Below, one piece after another: positions 14,685-24,078 of a stretch of DNA of 60,060 nucleotides. Positions within the stretch are counted from its first letter, which is position 1. Every line of letters starts with the position of its first letter. Source of the stretch: Streptomyces sp. NRRL WC-3618 (GTDB taxonomy: Bacteria > Actinomycetota > Actinomycetes > Streptomycetales > Streptomycetaceae); NCBI RefSeq assembly GCF_001280005.1, contig NZ_LGDW01000371.1, positions 1 through 60,060 on the forward strand, written 5' to 3'. Both the position numbers and the translations under genes were made by a program. The notes beneath the pieces were generated by a model. The model saw only the letters and a program-made list of their open reading frames with translations. It made no database searches and had not been told where the DNA came from.

Positions 14685-15601
14685 AGTTCACCTCCGTAGG
14701 CGGCGGCGATGTCGGTGGGGTTGGTCCAGGGCCGGTGCACGGCAGGGGTGTTGGGCGTGGCGTTCATGACCTCGTTCACGAGGCTGGGCAGGGAGCTGGG
14801 GTGCATGCCCTTGGCCCGGTGGCGTTCGAGTGCGGCTCGGAGGTGGGCGGGTGAGACGCCCTCGTCGAGCAGCTTGCGCACCTGTCGGCCGAGATGGCCG
14901 AGGAAGTCGCCCGGTGGGCGGTGGTGGCACGCGGCGACGTACTCGGTGATGAGTTGCTGCGCCGAGACCGTGTTGGGCGCTGGGGCGCTTGCGCCCCCCG
15001 AAGGGGTATTTCCTAGATCCATGATCCTAGGTCCTAGATCCGGGCAGTGAGGCTCCACCGACGGCTCCGGGAGTCCTCCGTGAGTCCTCGCGGAGGATTG
15101 CGTGAATCCGTCCTGACCTGCGGATTCGTCATCGGTACCCTGATTCAGTGCGGGCTCGCGCATCTCCGGTGTGCCCTCACGGAGGGCGCCGTGAGATGGC
15201 GGTGAGGGCTCCGTGAAGCCGGCCCCGGCTGCGCTCGGATTGGCTCCGGCCGGAACGTCGTGGTGCGGGCAGGCGGGGAGGCGGCTCACGCTGGGCCGGT
15301 TGATCTTCTGGTGCTGGTGCCAGGTGACGATGTGCAGGTACCGCTTGTCGTCCGGCCCCGTGTAGCGGCAGATCAGACCGGCGTCGGAGAGCTGGGCGAG
15401 GTCCGTCTCGACGCCAGAGGGCCCGTGTTCCGGGCGCAGGACCCACAGCTGTCCGGCGACGATTGCGGCGTGGTCGCGGTGGCGGCCCTGGTCGTCGGCT
15501 TGGGTGAGCAGGCCGAGGAAGGTGCGCTCGGCGGTCAGGGTGACGGCGGCCAGGGACTCGGAGACGAAGGCTTCGGGCTTGATGGTGCGGATTCGTGCCA
15601 A
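14681..15601 (-). CDS. Replication-initiator-like helix-turn-helix protein
   Basis: A 306-residue protein beginning (TTG 15601) MARIRTIKPEAFVSESLAAV, matching the usual opening of actinobacterial replication/HTH proteins on plasmids and integrative elements. It continues with RTFLGLLTQADDQGRHRD, a winged-helix-like LSDAGLICRYTG and HIVTWHQHQKINRPSVSR. A Ser/Pro-rich linker leads to a C-terminal helical domain (FLGHLGRQVRKLLDEG). An alternative ATG at 15754 would add 51 unconserved residues. The gene is coupled to the DnaC-like ATPase. I infer that the pair starts element replication, as DnaA-like plus DnaC-like proteins do; direct evidence is lacking. Confidence 0.75.
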   Translation of the reverse strand: MARIRTIKPEAFVSESLAAVTLTAERTFLGLLTQADDQGRHRDHAAIVAGQLWVLRPEHGPSGVETDLAQLSDAGLICRYTGPDDKRYLHIVTWHQHQKINRPSVSRLPACPHHDVPAGANPSAAGAGFTEPSPPSHGALREGTPEMREPALNQGTDDESAGQDGFTQSSARTHGGLPEPSVEPHCPDLGPRIMDLGNTPSGGASAPAPNTVSAQQLITEYVAACHHRPPGDFLGHLGRQVRKLLDEGVSPAHLRAALERHRAKGMHPSSLPSLVNEVMNATPNTPAVHRPWTNPTDIAAAYGGEL

Positions 15602-16113
15602 GAGGGGGCGGTCCTCACTCGGTTGCTGGTGGGCGGGCACCCACGGCTCACCGTCGATCGTGGCGGTACGGGCGTCAGGGGCAGGGGAGTTGGCCGACCG
15701 GCGGCGCGGGGCGCGCTGGTGGCCGCTCGCGCTTTCCGGGGGTGTCGTCAACATAGCCACACCCAAGCCGCGCAAGTCCAGCCCCATCCCGCGCAATCTC
15801 TTACGGCAGAAGGGCGGCCGAAAAGCAGGCGGTAAAGGACGGTCCCAAAACTGTAGGGCACGATCGGCCGTTGACGAAATAGTTGCCCTGGACGCCGAGC
15901 CAGAAGCATCACATCGGGAAGCCGTTGACGTGCCGCCGACGGGGAAGCTACAACACAACACCCCACGTCAGAAGTGCATCGAGAGGTGTGATTCGAGGCC
16001 GCGAGCCCGGGGCCGGGGGATGGGAAAACCACCCTTTTCGTTGTCCGGGCGGAGGCAACATAGCCGACGATCCCCGGTTTACCAAACCGGGGAATGCAAG
16101 CGAAACTGGAGTC
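15602..16113. other. Intergenic region between replication gene and XRE regulator
   Basis: Divergent genes flank this 512-base gap, which must hold the promoters of both. Its sequence is less G+C-rich than its surroundings around 15840-15970. The only structure I find is the hairpin repeat at 16054-16096, directly before the XRE gene. No additional gene is convincing. Confidence 0.4.
16054..16096 (+). repeat. Hairpin repeat, copy 1 (upstream of XRE gene)
   Basis: Begins GGCAACATAGCCGACGA and continues into a perfect 10-base-pair inverted repeat, TCCCCGGTTT (16071-16080) and AAACCGGGGA (16084-16093). Copies with the same CAACATAG lead and CCGGTT/AACCGG stem lie at 48955 and 51191. This copy ends 18 bases before the ATG of the XRE gene, where an operator or attenuator would act. 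Confidence 0.6.
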
Positions 16114-16371
16114 ATGGCAGCACGTTCTCTGGAAATGGGTCCGGCAGGAATACGGACCGCCCGCACCATCGAAATCCTCCGTAACGAACGCGGTCTCGCC
16201 CAGCGTCAGTTGGCCGACCGAGTCACGGCCATTGGCCGTCCGATGTCCAACACGATGCTGTCCCGAATCGAACGCGCCCAGCGGCGCTGCGACGTCGACG
16301 ACCTCGTCGTCATCGCAGAGGCCCTTCTCGTCTCGCCCCTCGTGCTCCTGCGCGGGCCGAGTACTTCGTGA
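16114..16371 (+). CDS. Small XRE-family regulator (85 aa)
   Basis: An 85-residue DNA-binding protein, essentially one XRE/Cro-type helix-turn-helix: RTARTIEILRNERGLAQRQL, then MSNTMLSRIERAQRRCDVDD and LVVIAEALLVSP. GGAG seven bases before ATG 16114 supports the start. Small XRE proteins of this kind are copy-number, excision or immunity regulators of integrative elements. A hairpin repeat immediately upstream is shared with the excisionase and integrase-like genes 33-35 kb away, suggesting the same regulator acts on all three. Confidence 0.8.
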   Translation: MAARSLEMGPAGIRTARTIEILRNERGLAQRQLADRVTAIGRPMSNTMLSRIERAQRRCDVDDLVVIAEALLVSPLVLLRGPSTS

Positions 16372-16905
16372 AGAGTTCGTCCGAGGACTCGGGTCTCCTC
16401 CGTTCAGGAAGACTCCGACGTGCGCTGAGCCAGGTGTCCCGGCAGACCGAAGAAAGTGACGATTCTTGTCCCCTCCTACCTCGAAGCAGTGGTCGAAAGA
16501 AATGGGGCAAGGAGGCCGGCCGACCGGGAGTCACCCTCCGGGTGAGCACCTCGGTAGGGCCCCGGCAAGGTGCCCTCGGCGTCAGAGCTGCCGCCCATCG
16601 CCACAGCGGGACCGCGCTCCAGACGAGATGTAGGTCCATAGCCGCACCCGCGCAGTGCGGGGCGTCGCCGTAGCAGCGAGAGGGGGCGAAGACGCGCTCC
16701 TCGCCCACGCCGGGGACGCCAAGGCCACGCCCAATCACCTGACGGCTGCCTCGTGTTGCCGGGTTCCGGCAACACCCGCGACTCCTTGGTGCCCATCAAC
16801 GATCTGTCAAAGACGCATCAAGGGAGAGTAAGGTTCCCGTTGGTGTGCCGGGAAGCCTGGTCGGCGAGTAGGGGACAAATCTCTCTTCCGATCGGGGTGG
16901 CCGTC
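16372..16905. other. Gene-free stretch between XRE gene and antiporter
   Basis: About 530 bases without a convincing gene. A 10-base-pair hairpin (GTGTTGCCGG and CCGGCAACAC around GTT, 16753-16775) lies in its second half and may end transcription from the left or form part of the antiporter leader. This gap marks the change from mobile-element backbone to ion-transport cargo. Confidence 0.4.
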
Positions 16906-18147
16906 ATGGTGCTCGTGGTGGTGTTCGGCGCCGCGCTGTTGGTGGCGGTGCTGTTGTCGGGCCTGGCGGCGCGGACGGTGCTCTCCACGTCTTTTCTGTT
17001 CCTGGTCGGCGGAGCGCTGGTCAGCGACGGGTTCCTCGGCCTCATCCACATCACGCCGGACAGCGAGATCGTGTCCCTGACGGCCGATCTGGCGCTGTTC
17101 GCGGTGCTCTTCACCGACGGCATGCACGTGTCGCTGCCCAAGCTGCGTGCCAACTGGAAGAACCCGGCGCGCGCTCTGGGCCTGGGCATGCCGCTCGCGT
17201 TCGTCTTCATGGCCCTGGTGACCCACTACCTGGTGGGGCTGGACTGGACGACGTCGTTCCTGGTCGGCGCCGTCCTGGCACCGACCGACCCGGTGTTCGC
17301 GTCGGCGATCGTCGGGCGCGCGGAAGTCCCGGCCAAGTTGCGGCAGTTGCTGAACGTGGAGAGCGGCATCAACGACGGGCTCGCCCTGCCCGTGGTCCTG
17401 ATGCTGATCGCGGCCGCCGGCCCGACAGCGGACAGCGCGGAAGCCTCCGGCTCCACCATTGCGATGGAACTGCTGCTCGGCCTGGTCTTCGGCGTCGTCC
17501 TGCCGCTGCTGGTCAACGGACTCGTCCGCTTCCGGCTGCTGGGCGCGGAGCCCAAACTCCAGCCGCTCCTGCCGCTGGCCACCGGAATCATCCTGTACGC
17601 GACCTGCCACCTCACCCACGCCAACCCCTACCTCGCCGCCTTCTCGGCGGGCGCCACTCTGGCCCACGTGTCGCCGGAGGCGAAAACGTCCTTCGAACCG
17701 CTCGGCGAGGCGCTGTCGGAGCTGGCGAAGTTCGCGGCGCTCCTGGTGTTCGGCGCGCTGCTGACCCCGCAGTTGTTCGGCGACCTGTCGTTGGGCGGCT
17801 ACGTGGCGGTGATTCTGGCGATCGTCCTGATCCGTCCGGCCTCGCTGCTCATCTCGCTGCTGGGTACGACGATCTCCCGCAAGGAGAGGCTGGTGGCGGC
17901 CTGGTTCGGCCCGAAGGGCTTCGCCTCGGTGGTCTACGGACTCCTGGTCCTTCAGTCCGGCATCCCGCAGGCCGAGGAGGCGTTCACACTCGTCGCGGTC
18001 TGTATCGCCTTCTCGATCATCGCCCACAGTTCCACGGACGTTCCGATCGCGCGTGCCTTCGACGTCGACGACCTCGTCGGCATCCCGGACAGGGACCAGC
18101 CCGGCACCGTCCCGCCGGAGGAGGGCCGCTTTGACGCTCGCGCGTGA
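16906..18147 (+). CDS. Monovalent cation:proton antiporter (CPA family)
   Basis: A 413-residue membrane protein with about 12 predicted spans, starting MVLVVVFGAALLVAVLL. It has the VGAVLAPTDPVFASAIV motif of Na+/H+ exchangers, where the Asp in TDP lies near the ion path, then LLNVESGINDGLALPVVL with the essential-looking ND pair. It should exchange Na+ or K+ for protons at the cytoplasmic membrane. ATG 16906 is preceded by GGGGTGG at a suitable distance. Its 3' end overlaps the CBS gene, which together with the next transporter gives a three-gene unit for ion or pH homeostasis. Confidence 0.88.
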   Translation: MVLVVVFGAALLVAVLLSGLAARTVLSTSFLFLVGGALVSDGFLGLIHITPDSEIVSLTADLALFAVLFTDGMHVSLPKLRANWKNPARALGLGMPLAFVFMALVTHYLVGLDWTTSFLVGAVLAPTDPVFASAIVGRAEVPAKLRQLLNVESGINDGLALPVVLMLIAAAGPTADSAEASGSTIAMELLLGLVFGVVLPLLVNGLVRFRLLGAEPKLQPLLPLATGIILYATCHLTHANPYLAAFSAGATLAHVSPEAKTSFEPLGEALSELAKFAALLVFGALLTPQLFGDLSLGGYVAVILAIVLIRPASLLISLLGTTISRKERLVAAWFGPKGFASVVYGLLVLQSGIPQAEEAFTLVAVCIAFSIIAHSSTDVPIARAFDVDDLVGIPDRDQPGTVPPEEGRFDARA

Positions 18148-18589
18148 CCTGGCCCGCCCCTATCCGACGGTGCGGGTCGACGACGACGCCCAGGAGGCGG
18201 CGCGGCTGCTGGTACGCGAACGGTTGCCCGCCCTGCTGGTTCTCGACCAGCTGGAGTGCCCGTACGCGATCGTCCCCGCCGTCCAGCTGCTCGGCGCTCT
18301 GGTGCCCGAATACGACTGTCAGGACCTGCTGCCGGCCATGATCGGTGATCGCTTCGACGAGGATGTCCGAGGGGTACTGTCCGGACGGCCCGTGGCCGAC
18401 TGGCTGCCCCGGCACCGCGTCACACCGGGCCTGGTGGGTCCGGAGGAGTCGCCGTCGGAGGTCGCCGCTCTCATGGCACGCAAGGACTGTCCCGTCGTCG
18501 CGGTGATCGAGCGCGACGGCGGTGCGGTCACCCTGCTCGGCGCGATCACCGGGGACGTCTTGTTGGAGCACTTCATCGGAGGACCGTGA
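18131..18589 (+). CDS. CBS-domain protein
   Basis: A 152-residue soluble protein, two CBS-like halves: YPTVRVDDDAQEAARLLVRE and LPALLVLDQL, then PSEVAALMARKDCPVVAVIE and GAITGDVLLEHF. CBS pairs bind adenine nucleotides and often gate channels or transporters. I use TTG 18131 because GGAGGAGG stands just before it; it overlaps the antiporter by 17 bases, and its stop overlaps the next GTG. It probably senses energy state for the neighbouring transporters. A clear paralogue lies at 29674-30150 on the other strand. Confidence 0.8.
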   Translation: MTLARDLARPYPTVRVDDDAQEAARLLVRERLPALLVLDQLECPYAIVPAVQLLGALVPEYDCQDLLPAMIGDRFDEDVRGVLSGRPVADWLPRHRVTPGLVGPEESPSEVAALMARKDCPVVAVIERDGGAVTLLGAITGDVLLEHFIGGP

Positions 18590-19884
18590 ACGACTGGCAG
18601 AGCTGGGCGGCGGTCGTCGTCTTCGTCGGCGCGTACGCCCTGATCATCAGCGAGAAGATCCACCGTGTCGCCGTCGCCCTCGGCGGTGCCGGGCTGATGC
18701 TGGCGATCGGGGCGACCGACGACAAGTCGGCGTTCTACTCCGAGCACAGCGGCATCGACTGGAACGTCATCTTCCTACTCATGGGCATGATGATGATCGT
18801 CGGCGTGCTGAAGCAGACCGGCATGTTCGAGTACCTGGCGATCTGGTCGGTGAAGAAGGCCCGGGCGAAACCTTTCCGGGTGATGGCCATGCTGGTCGTG
18901 ATCACGGCGCTGGTCTCGGCCCTGCTGGACAACGTCACCACAGTGCTGCTGATCGCGCCGGTGACGCTGCTCGTCTGCGAGCGTCTCGCCCTGCCGGCGG
19001 TTCCGTTCCTGATCGCCGAGGTCATGGCGTCGAACATCGGCGGCACGGCGACCCTGGTCGGTGATCCGCCCAACATCATCATCGCCAGCCGGGCCGGGCT
19101 GACCTTCAACGACTTCCTGGTCCATCTGGCGCCGATCGTGGCCGTCCTGGTGGTCGCCCTCCTCGTGCTGTGCCGGGTGATGTTCCGCAAGTCCTTCGTC
19201 TACGACGGGGACCGGGCCGCCGAGATCATGGCGCTTGAGGAGCGTGAGGCCATCAAGGACCCGCGGCTGCTCGTGCAAGGGATCGTGGTCCTGGCGCTCG
19301 TGGTCGCGGGCTTCGTCCTGCACCCGGTGCTGCACTACGAGCCCAGCGTCGTCGCCCTGCTCGGCGCCGGGCTGCTCATCGCCGTCTCCACGGCGGAGAC
19401 CGGAGAGGTGCTGAAGGAGGTGGAGTGGCCCACCCTGGCCTTCTTCGCCGGACTCTTCATCATGATCGGCGGCCTGATCGAGACCGGTGTGATCGAGGAG
19501 ATCTCCAAGGCCCTGGCCGACGCGATCGGTGACCACGAACTCGGCGGATCCATGACGATGCTCGGCGCCTCCGCGGTCCTGTCCGGCATCGTCGACAACA
19601 TCCCCTACGTCGCCACCATGGCCCCCATCACCAGCGACCTCGTCCAGAACATGGGCGGCACCGGCGACCACGTCATGTGGTGGGCTCTTGCTCTCGGCGC
19701 CGACCTGGGAGGCAACGCCACCGCCATCGGCGCCTCCGCCAACGTCGTCGTCCTCGGCATCGCCGAACGCAACCGCCAGCCCATCTCCTTCTGGCAGTTC
19801 ACCAAGTACGGCCTGGTCGTCACCGGCGTGACCGTGGCTATCGCGCTCGGCTACGTGTGGCTGCGCTACTTCGCGCTCGGCTGA
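18586..19884 (+). CDS. ArsB/NhaD-type ion transporter
   Basis: A 432-residue membrane protein starting MNDWQSWAAVVVFVGAYAL. The ALLDNVTTVLLIAPVT motif, the later IGGTATLVGDPPNIIIAS and the repeated half LSGIVDNIPYVATMAPI are characteristic of the ArsB/NhaD (ion transporter) superfamily. Members move Na+ against protons or export arsenite. Which ion is carried cannot be read from sequence; the adjacent antiporter favours Na+/H+. The GTG start overlaps the CBS stop (GTGA), so the three genes are one operon. Confidence 0.85.
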   Translation: MNDWQSWAAVVVFVGAYALIISEKIHRVAVALGGAGLMLAIGATDDKSAFYSEHSGIDWNVIFLLMGMMMIVGVLKQTGMFEYLAIWSVKKARAKPFRVMAMLVVITALVSALLDNVTTVLLIAPVTLLVCERLALPAVPFLIAEVMASNIGGTATLVGDPPNIIIASRAGLTFNDFLVHLAPIVAVLVVALLVLCRVMFRKSFVYDGDRAAEIMALEEREAIKDPRLLVQGIVVLALVVAGFVLHPVLHYEPSVVALLGAGLLIAVSTAETGEVLKEVEWPTLAFFAGLFIMIGGLIETGVIEEISKALADAIGDHELGGSMTMLGASAVLSGIVDNIPYVATMAPITSDLVQNMGGTGDHVMWWALALGADLGGNATAIGASANVVVLGIAERNRQPISFWQFTKYGLVVTGVTVAIALGYVWLRYFALG

Positions 19885-19952
19885 CGCCACCCGAAGCGGG
19901 CCGGAGCCCTGTCCCTCACGTGCGAACCGCACCCGTGGTGACTCGTCTGACG

Positions 19953-21014
19953 TCAGACCTCGTCGTCGGGCCACCCGAGGAGCCGGGCACCGATCACTGC
20001 GGTCTGCAGGGTGTAACGGTGGACGGGATCGCCGGGGTCGGCGCCGGTGAGCTTGTGGATGCGCTCCAGGCGATAGGTGAAGGCCCGCACGCTCAGGCTC
20101 AGGCGCCGGGCCGCCTCGGCGGCGACGCAGCCGGAGTCGAAGTACGCCGTCAACGTCTCGACGAGGGGACGGGCGCCGCCTCGTGCGCTCAGCAGGGGGC
20201 CGAGGGTGTTGTCGACGAGGTCGGCCATGGCCTGCCGGTCGCGGGTCAGCACCGGGTAGACGAGGAGATCGGCCGCGCGCAGTACGGGCTCGTTGATCTG
20301 CAGCCGGTCCGCCAGGTCGAGGGCGTTGAGTGCCTCTTCGTAGGAGTGCACGACGCCGCCGGCACCGGGGTGGGGACGTCCGATGGCGACCCGGCCGCCC
20401 TCGGTGACCGCGTACGCCTGCTTGGCGAAGAACGTCAGGACGTCGTCCTGGTCCCCGGGAGCGATGCAGACCAGTCGGCCGTCCTTGGTGGTGAGTAGAA
20501 TGCGCCGCTCGCCGAACCGGCTGACCACGGCCCTCTCCACCTGTCGGGTGGCCGGGTCGGTCTCCTCGACGGGCTTGCCGCCCTGCGCGACGGCGACGGC
20601 GTGGGCGCGGGAGAGGAGCAGACCGAAGCGTTCGGCCCGCTCTGCCAGGCGGCCCAGGTCGCTACGGCCGTAGAGCAGGTCGTCGATGAACTCCCGCCGT
20701 ACGGCCTCCTCCTGTCGAACGGCGAGCTGCTGTGCCCGCTCGTGTCCCTCGGCGAAGGCGTCGATCGCCTGCTCGACGGCGGCGAGCGCGGCTTCACCGG
20801 CCGAGGCATACAGGACGGGCCAGTGCTCACGGGCCACGGCCAGGTGCCGACGAACGACGGCCCGCACGCCGAAACCGGCCTCCGCCGCGCGTTCCCCCTG
20901 GGTCCGCAGGGATTCCAACTCGTCCCTGGTGAAGCGGCGACCCGTCGCGCACACGTCGGTCAGTATCTGGACATACCCCTCCAGATACTGGTCGGGGACC
21001 TTCCGCCCTGTCAC
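19953..21014 (-). CDS. PucR-family transcriptional regulator
   Basis: A 353-residue regulator. The C-terminal 60 residues carry the PucR helix-turn-helix (VETLTAYFDSGCVAAEAARR, LSLSVRAFTYRLERIHKLTG, then YTLQTAVIGARLL). The middle is a GGDEF-like or CdaR-like sensory domain, and the N-terminus is helical. PucR proteins respond to metabolites such as purine or sugar-acid breakdown products. No target operon is obvious; it is divergent from the YqiJ-like/flotillin genes, making them candidate targets. It starts at ATG 21014. Confidence 0.88.
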   Translation of the reverse strand: MTGRKVPDQYLEGYVQILTDVCATGRRFTRDELESLRTQGERAAEAGFGVRAVVRRHLAVAREHWPVLYASAGEAALAAVEQAIDAFAEGHERAQQLAVRQEEAVRREFIDDLLYGRSDLGRLAERAERFGLLLSRAHAVAVAQGGKPVEETDPATRQVERAVVSRFGERRILLTTKDGRLVCIAPGDQDDVLTFFAKQAYAVTEGGRVAIGRPHPGAGGVVHSYEEALNALDLADRLQINEPVLRAADLLVYPVLTRDRQAMADLVDNTLGPLLSARGGARPLVETLTAYFDSGCVAAEAARRLSLSVRAFTYRLERIHKLTGADPGDPVHRYTLQTAVIGARLLGWPDDEV

Positions 21015-21436
21015 ACGCCCTCCTGACTTCCTGATGCTTTGCCTACACGTTCCTGACGCATGCTGAGCAAGACTGGCAGATCAGGGGCTGGAGGAGGAGC
21101 TCGGCCTCAAGGGCGCTCGCGATTTCCGGGTCCTGGCGAGGTGATGACGGCTGCTGTGGCCGGGGAGCACACACTCACGCCCCTCACCGGAGAGGGTTCC
21201 CTGCCGTCTTTTCCAGGCGTCGCTGACGCATCTTCTTGGGAGTGAGCCGCCCCGGATCTGTTTCCGGCCGCGGATGAGCGACACATGGACCGGTGCCCAC
21301 CGCGTTGTGTCGACCCCTGGCATAAAGAAGGCGTCAAGACTGCCGGAGCACGGCAATGCGCCGCAGGGCATGCCCAGTTCAAGATGATGGAGGCAGCAGT
21401 ACGGGAATCGGGAGCCGAGCTCAAGGGGGTGGGGAC
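21015..21436. other. Intergenic region upstream of the flotillin module
   Basis: This 422-base gap separates the PucR gene from the YqiJ-like gene and holds both promoters. I see no convincing additional gene, and only short, imperfect inverted repeats. Confidence 0.35.
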
Positions 21437-21871
21437 ATGGGGCACGTCGTCGACGCCGCCGTGCGGTTTCCCACCGTCTTCCTCACCTCGGCCCTGGTCG
21501 TCGCTCTCGGCTTCTGGCTGCTGGTGCTGCTGGGCCGGGCCGACGCGCGCGCCTTCGATGCCGACGCCCCCTGGCTGACCAGGTCTCTTGCCGGAATCCC
21601 GGCCGCTGCCGCGGCCTCCGTCGTGGTCTTGAGTGCCTGGCTGGTCAGCCTCACCGGAACGGTCCTGATTGACCTGGCACGCCTGACCGGTCCTGGCGGC
21701 GCTGCGGCCCGGGTCGCGTTGCTCGCCGTGTCCACCCTCGTCGCGTGGCCGGTGACACGAAGGTCAGCGGTCCTTCTCGCCAGGTTGTTCCCAGAGCGCT
21801 CCGGGTCGTACCGAGGGGCTGCTGCGAGCAGTGCTCCGTATGACCCTGGCAGTCCCCCCGCGCACGGCTGA
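21437..21871 (+). CDS. Membrane protein resembling the N-terminus of YqiJ (DUF1449-like)
   Basis: A 144-residue protein with two or three membrane spans: FLTSALVVALGFWLLVLLGR, then AAAASVVVLSAWLVSLTGTV and a final ARVALLAVSTLVAWPV. ATG 21437 follows GGGGGTGGGGAC. In E. coli, yqiJ precedes the flotillin gene yqiK, and YqiJ/NfeD-like proteins carry an OB-fold C-terminal domain; that domain is missing here or very short. Placement 155 bases before a flotillin gene supports the reading, which otherwise rests on general similarity. Confidence 0.55.
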   Translation: MGHVVDAAVRFPTVFLTSALVVALGFWLLVLLGRADARAFDADAPWLTRSLAGIPAAAAASVVVLSAWLVSLTGTVLIDLARLTGPGGAAARVALLAVSTLVAWPVTRRSAVLLARLFPERSGSYRGAAASSAPYDPGSPPAHG

Positions 21872-22026
21872 GCCGTCCACGGGGCCTCACGGCCTAATCG
21901 CTCTGGCGCGCCCGCTGGACGCGTGACGCATGTCGTACGCACACCTGACACATCTGCCCGCAGTCGAGCGGGTCACCCGGCTTCGTCGTCGAGGCGCCAA
22001 CTCCTCGCAGACTTCAAGGATTTCGT

Positions 22027-24072
22027 ATGGATGCCTTCACCGTGGGCGTCGGCGTGCTCATCGCCGCCTGCCTGCTTGTCGCGACCGCTGTGCTGTTCGT
22101 CGTCTCCCGGCTGTTCCGCAAGGTGGAGCAGGGCAAGGCGCTGATCGTCTCCAAAGTGCGCAAGGTCGACGTGACCTTCACCGGGCAGGTCGTGCTGCCG
22201 GTGCTGCACAAGGCCGAGGTGATGGACATCTCGGTGAAGACCATCGAGATCACGAGGGCCGGCAAGGAGGGGCTGATCTGCCAGGACAACATCCGCGCGG
22301 ACATCCGGATCTCGTTCTTCGTGAAGGTCAACAAGACCGTCGAGGACGTCATCAAGGTCGCCCAGGCCGTCGGCACCGTGCGCGCGAGCGACCGCGACAC
22401 GCTGCAGGAGCTGTTCCACGCGAAGTTCTCCGAGGCGCTGAAGACGGTCGGCAAGCAGATGGACTTCACCGACCTGTACACCAAACGCGAGGAACTCCGC
22501 TACAAGATCATCGAGTTGATCGGCATCGACCTCAACGGCTACCACCTGGAGGACGCGGCGATCGACTACCTGGAGCAGACGCCGCTCACCCAGCTCGACC
22601 CGGCGAACGTCCTGGACGCCCAGGGCATCCGGAAGATCACCGAGCTGACGGCCATCGAGCACGTACGCACCAACGAGGCGCAGCGCACGGAGGAGAAGGA
22701 GATCACCCGGCAGAACGTCGACGCCCGCGAGGCCATCCTGGAGCTGGAGCGCCGGCAGGCCGACGCGGAGATCAAGCAGCGGCGGGAGATCGACACCGTA
22801 CGGGCCCGGGAGGAGGCCGAGACGGCACGGGTGATGGAGGAGGAGCGGCTGCGTGCACAGGGCGCGTTCCTCAGGACCGAGGAGCAGCTCGGTGTGCAGC
22901 GGGAGAACCAGGCTCGTGAGGTCGCCGTCGCGGCGAAGAACCGCGAGCGGGTCATCGCCATCGAGAACGAGCGCATCGAGAAGGACCGGCAGCTGGAGGT
23001 CATCGCGCGGGAGCGGGAGACGCAGCTGACGCAGATCGCCGCCTCCAAGGAGGTCGAGGCCGAGAAGCGGGAGATCGCCGAGGTCATCCGCGAGCGGGTC
23101 GCGGTGGACCGTACGGTCGCCGAGCAGGAGGAGGCCATCAAGAAGCTGCGGGCCGTGGAGGAGGCCGAGCGCGGTCGGCAGACCGTGATCATCGCAGCCG
23201 AGGCCCAGGCGCAGGAGAACCTGGTCAAGGACATCAAGGCGGCCGAGGCCGCCGAGCAGGCCGCCGTGCACCGCGCCGCCGAGGAAGTGACCCTGGCCGA
23301 GGCCCGGTTGAAGAGCGCCGACCTCGACGCGCAGGCCAAGCTGCGGCTCGCCGAGGGAGTCCAGGCGGAGGCCGCCGCCGAGGGTCTGGCTGCTGTCCAG
23401 GTGCGGGACAAGGAGGCCGAGGTCATCGAGAAGGCCGGCCGTGCGGAGGCGGAGGCGGCCGGGGCTCGGATGCGGGCGGAGGCGGAGGGCGCCCGGGCGA
23501 AGGCGCTCGCGGAGGCCGAGGGCATCGGCGAGAAGCTGAAGGCGGAGGCGGCCGGTCTGACGGAGAAGGCTGCGGCGATGGCCGCGCTCGACGAGGCGTC
23601 CCGCGGCCACGAGGAGTACCGGCTGCGGCTGCAGGCGGAGAAGGAGATCAGGCTCGCCGGACTCGACACGCAGAAGCACGTCGCCGAGGCGCAGGCCACG
23701 ATCCTCGCCACCGGCCTGGAGAACGCCGACATCAACATCGTCGGCGGGGAGTCGGTCTTCTTCGACCGGCTCGTCAACTCGATCGCGCTCGGCAAGAGCG
23801 TCGACGGGTTCGTCCACCATTCCGAGACGGCTCAGGCCCTCGCGGGGCCCTGGCTGGACGGCTCGTCGAGCTTCACCGACGACCTCAGCCGCGTCCTCGG
23901 CTCGGTCTCCACGGCGGACGTGCAGAACCTGACCGTCTCTGCCCTGCTGATGAAGTTGATGAAGACGGGCGGAGCCGATTCCGGCGCCCTGGAACAGCTG
24001 CTCAGCAAGGCCGGCGAACTGGGTGTCGCCGACGCCTCACTCGCAGCCCTGAACGGCAACGCCAGGGTCTGA
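22027..24072 (+). CDS. Flotillin (YqiK-like SPFH/Band 7 protein)
   Basis: A 681-residue membrane scaffold. One N-terminal membrane helix (about 8-28) precedes an SPFH/Band 7 domain (30-190: KVRKVDVTFTGQVVLPVL, MDISVKTIEITRAGKEGLIC, then DFTDLYTKREELR). A long Glu/Ala/Arg-rich coiled coil follows to about 560 (repeated EAEARA-type heptads) and a compact C-terminus. Flotillins form ordered membrane microdomains that collect signalling and transport complexes. The YqiJ-like membrane gene precedes it, and a strong terminator follows before the giant AAA ATPase, so some transcripts would stop here. Confidence 0.9.
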   Translation: MDAFTVGVGVLIAACLLVATAVLFVVSRLFRKVEQGKALIVSKVRKVDVTFTGQVVLPVLHKAEVMDISVKTIEITRAGKEGLICQDNIRADIRISFFVKVNKTVEDVIKVAQAVGTVRASDRDTLQELFHAKFSEALKTVGKQMDFTDLYTKREELRYKIIELIGIDLNGYHLEDAAIDYLEQTPLTQLDPANVLDAQGIRKITELTAIEHVRTNEAQRTEEKEITRQNVDAREAILELERRQADAEIKQRREIDTVRAREEAETARVMEEERLRAQGAFLRTEEQLGVQRENQAREVAVAAKNRERVIAIENERIEKDRQLEVIARERETQLTQIAASKEVEAEKREIAEVIRERVAVDRTVAEQEEAIKKLRAVEEAERGRQTVIIAAEAQAQENLVKDIKAAEAAEQAAVHRAAEEVTLAEARLKSADLDAQAKLRLAEGVQAEAAAEGLAAVQVRDKEAEVIEKAGRAEAEAAGARMRAEAEGARAKALAEAEGIGEKLKAEAAGLTEKAAAMAALDEASRGHEEYRLRLQAEKEIRLAGLDTQKHVAEAQATILATGLENADINIVGGESVFFDRLVNSIALGKSVDGFVHHSETAQALAGPWLDGSSSFTDDLSRVLGSVSTADVQNLTVSALLMKLMKTGGADSGALEQLLSKAGELGVADASLAALNGNARV

Positions 24073-24078
24073 CAGACC

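Noticed and set aside
13561..14691. A 376-residue minus-strand frame over the DnaC-like ATPase
   Set aside because: Its product is an Arg/Pro/His-rich string; the real ATPase with Walker motifs lies in another frame starting at CTG 14684.
19945..19958. Perfect 14-base palindrome GTCTGACGTCAGAC
   Set aside because: It overlaps the last codons and stop of the PucR gene, has no loop for a terminator, and no related copies were found.
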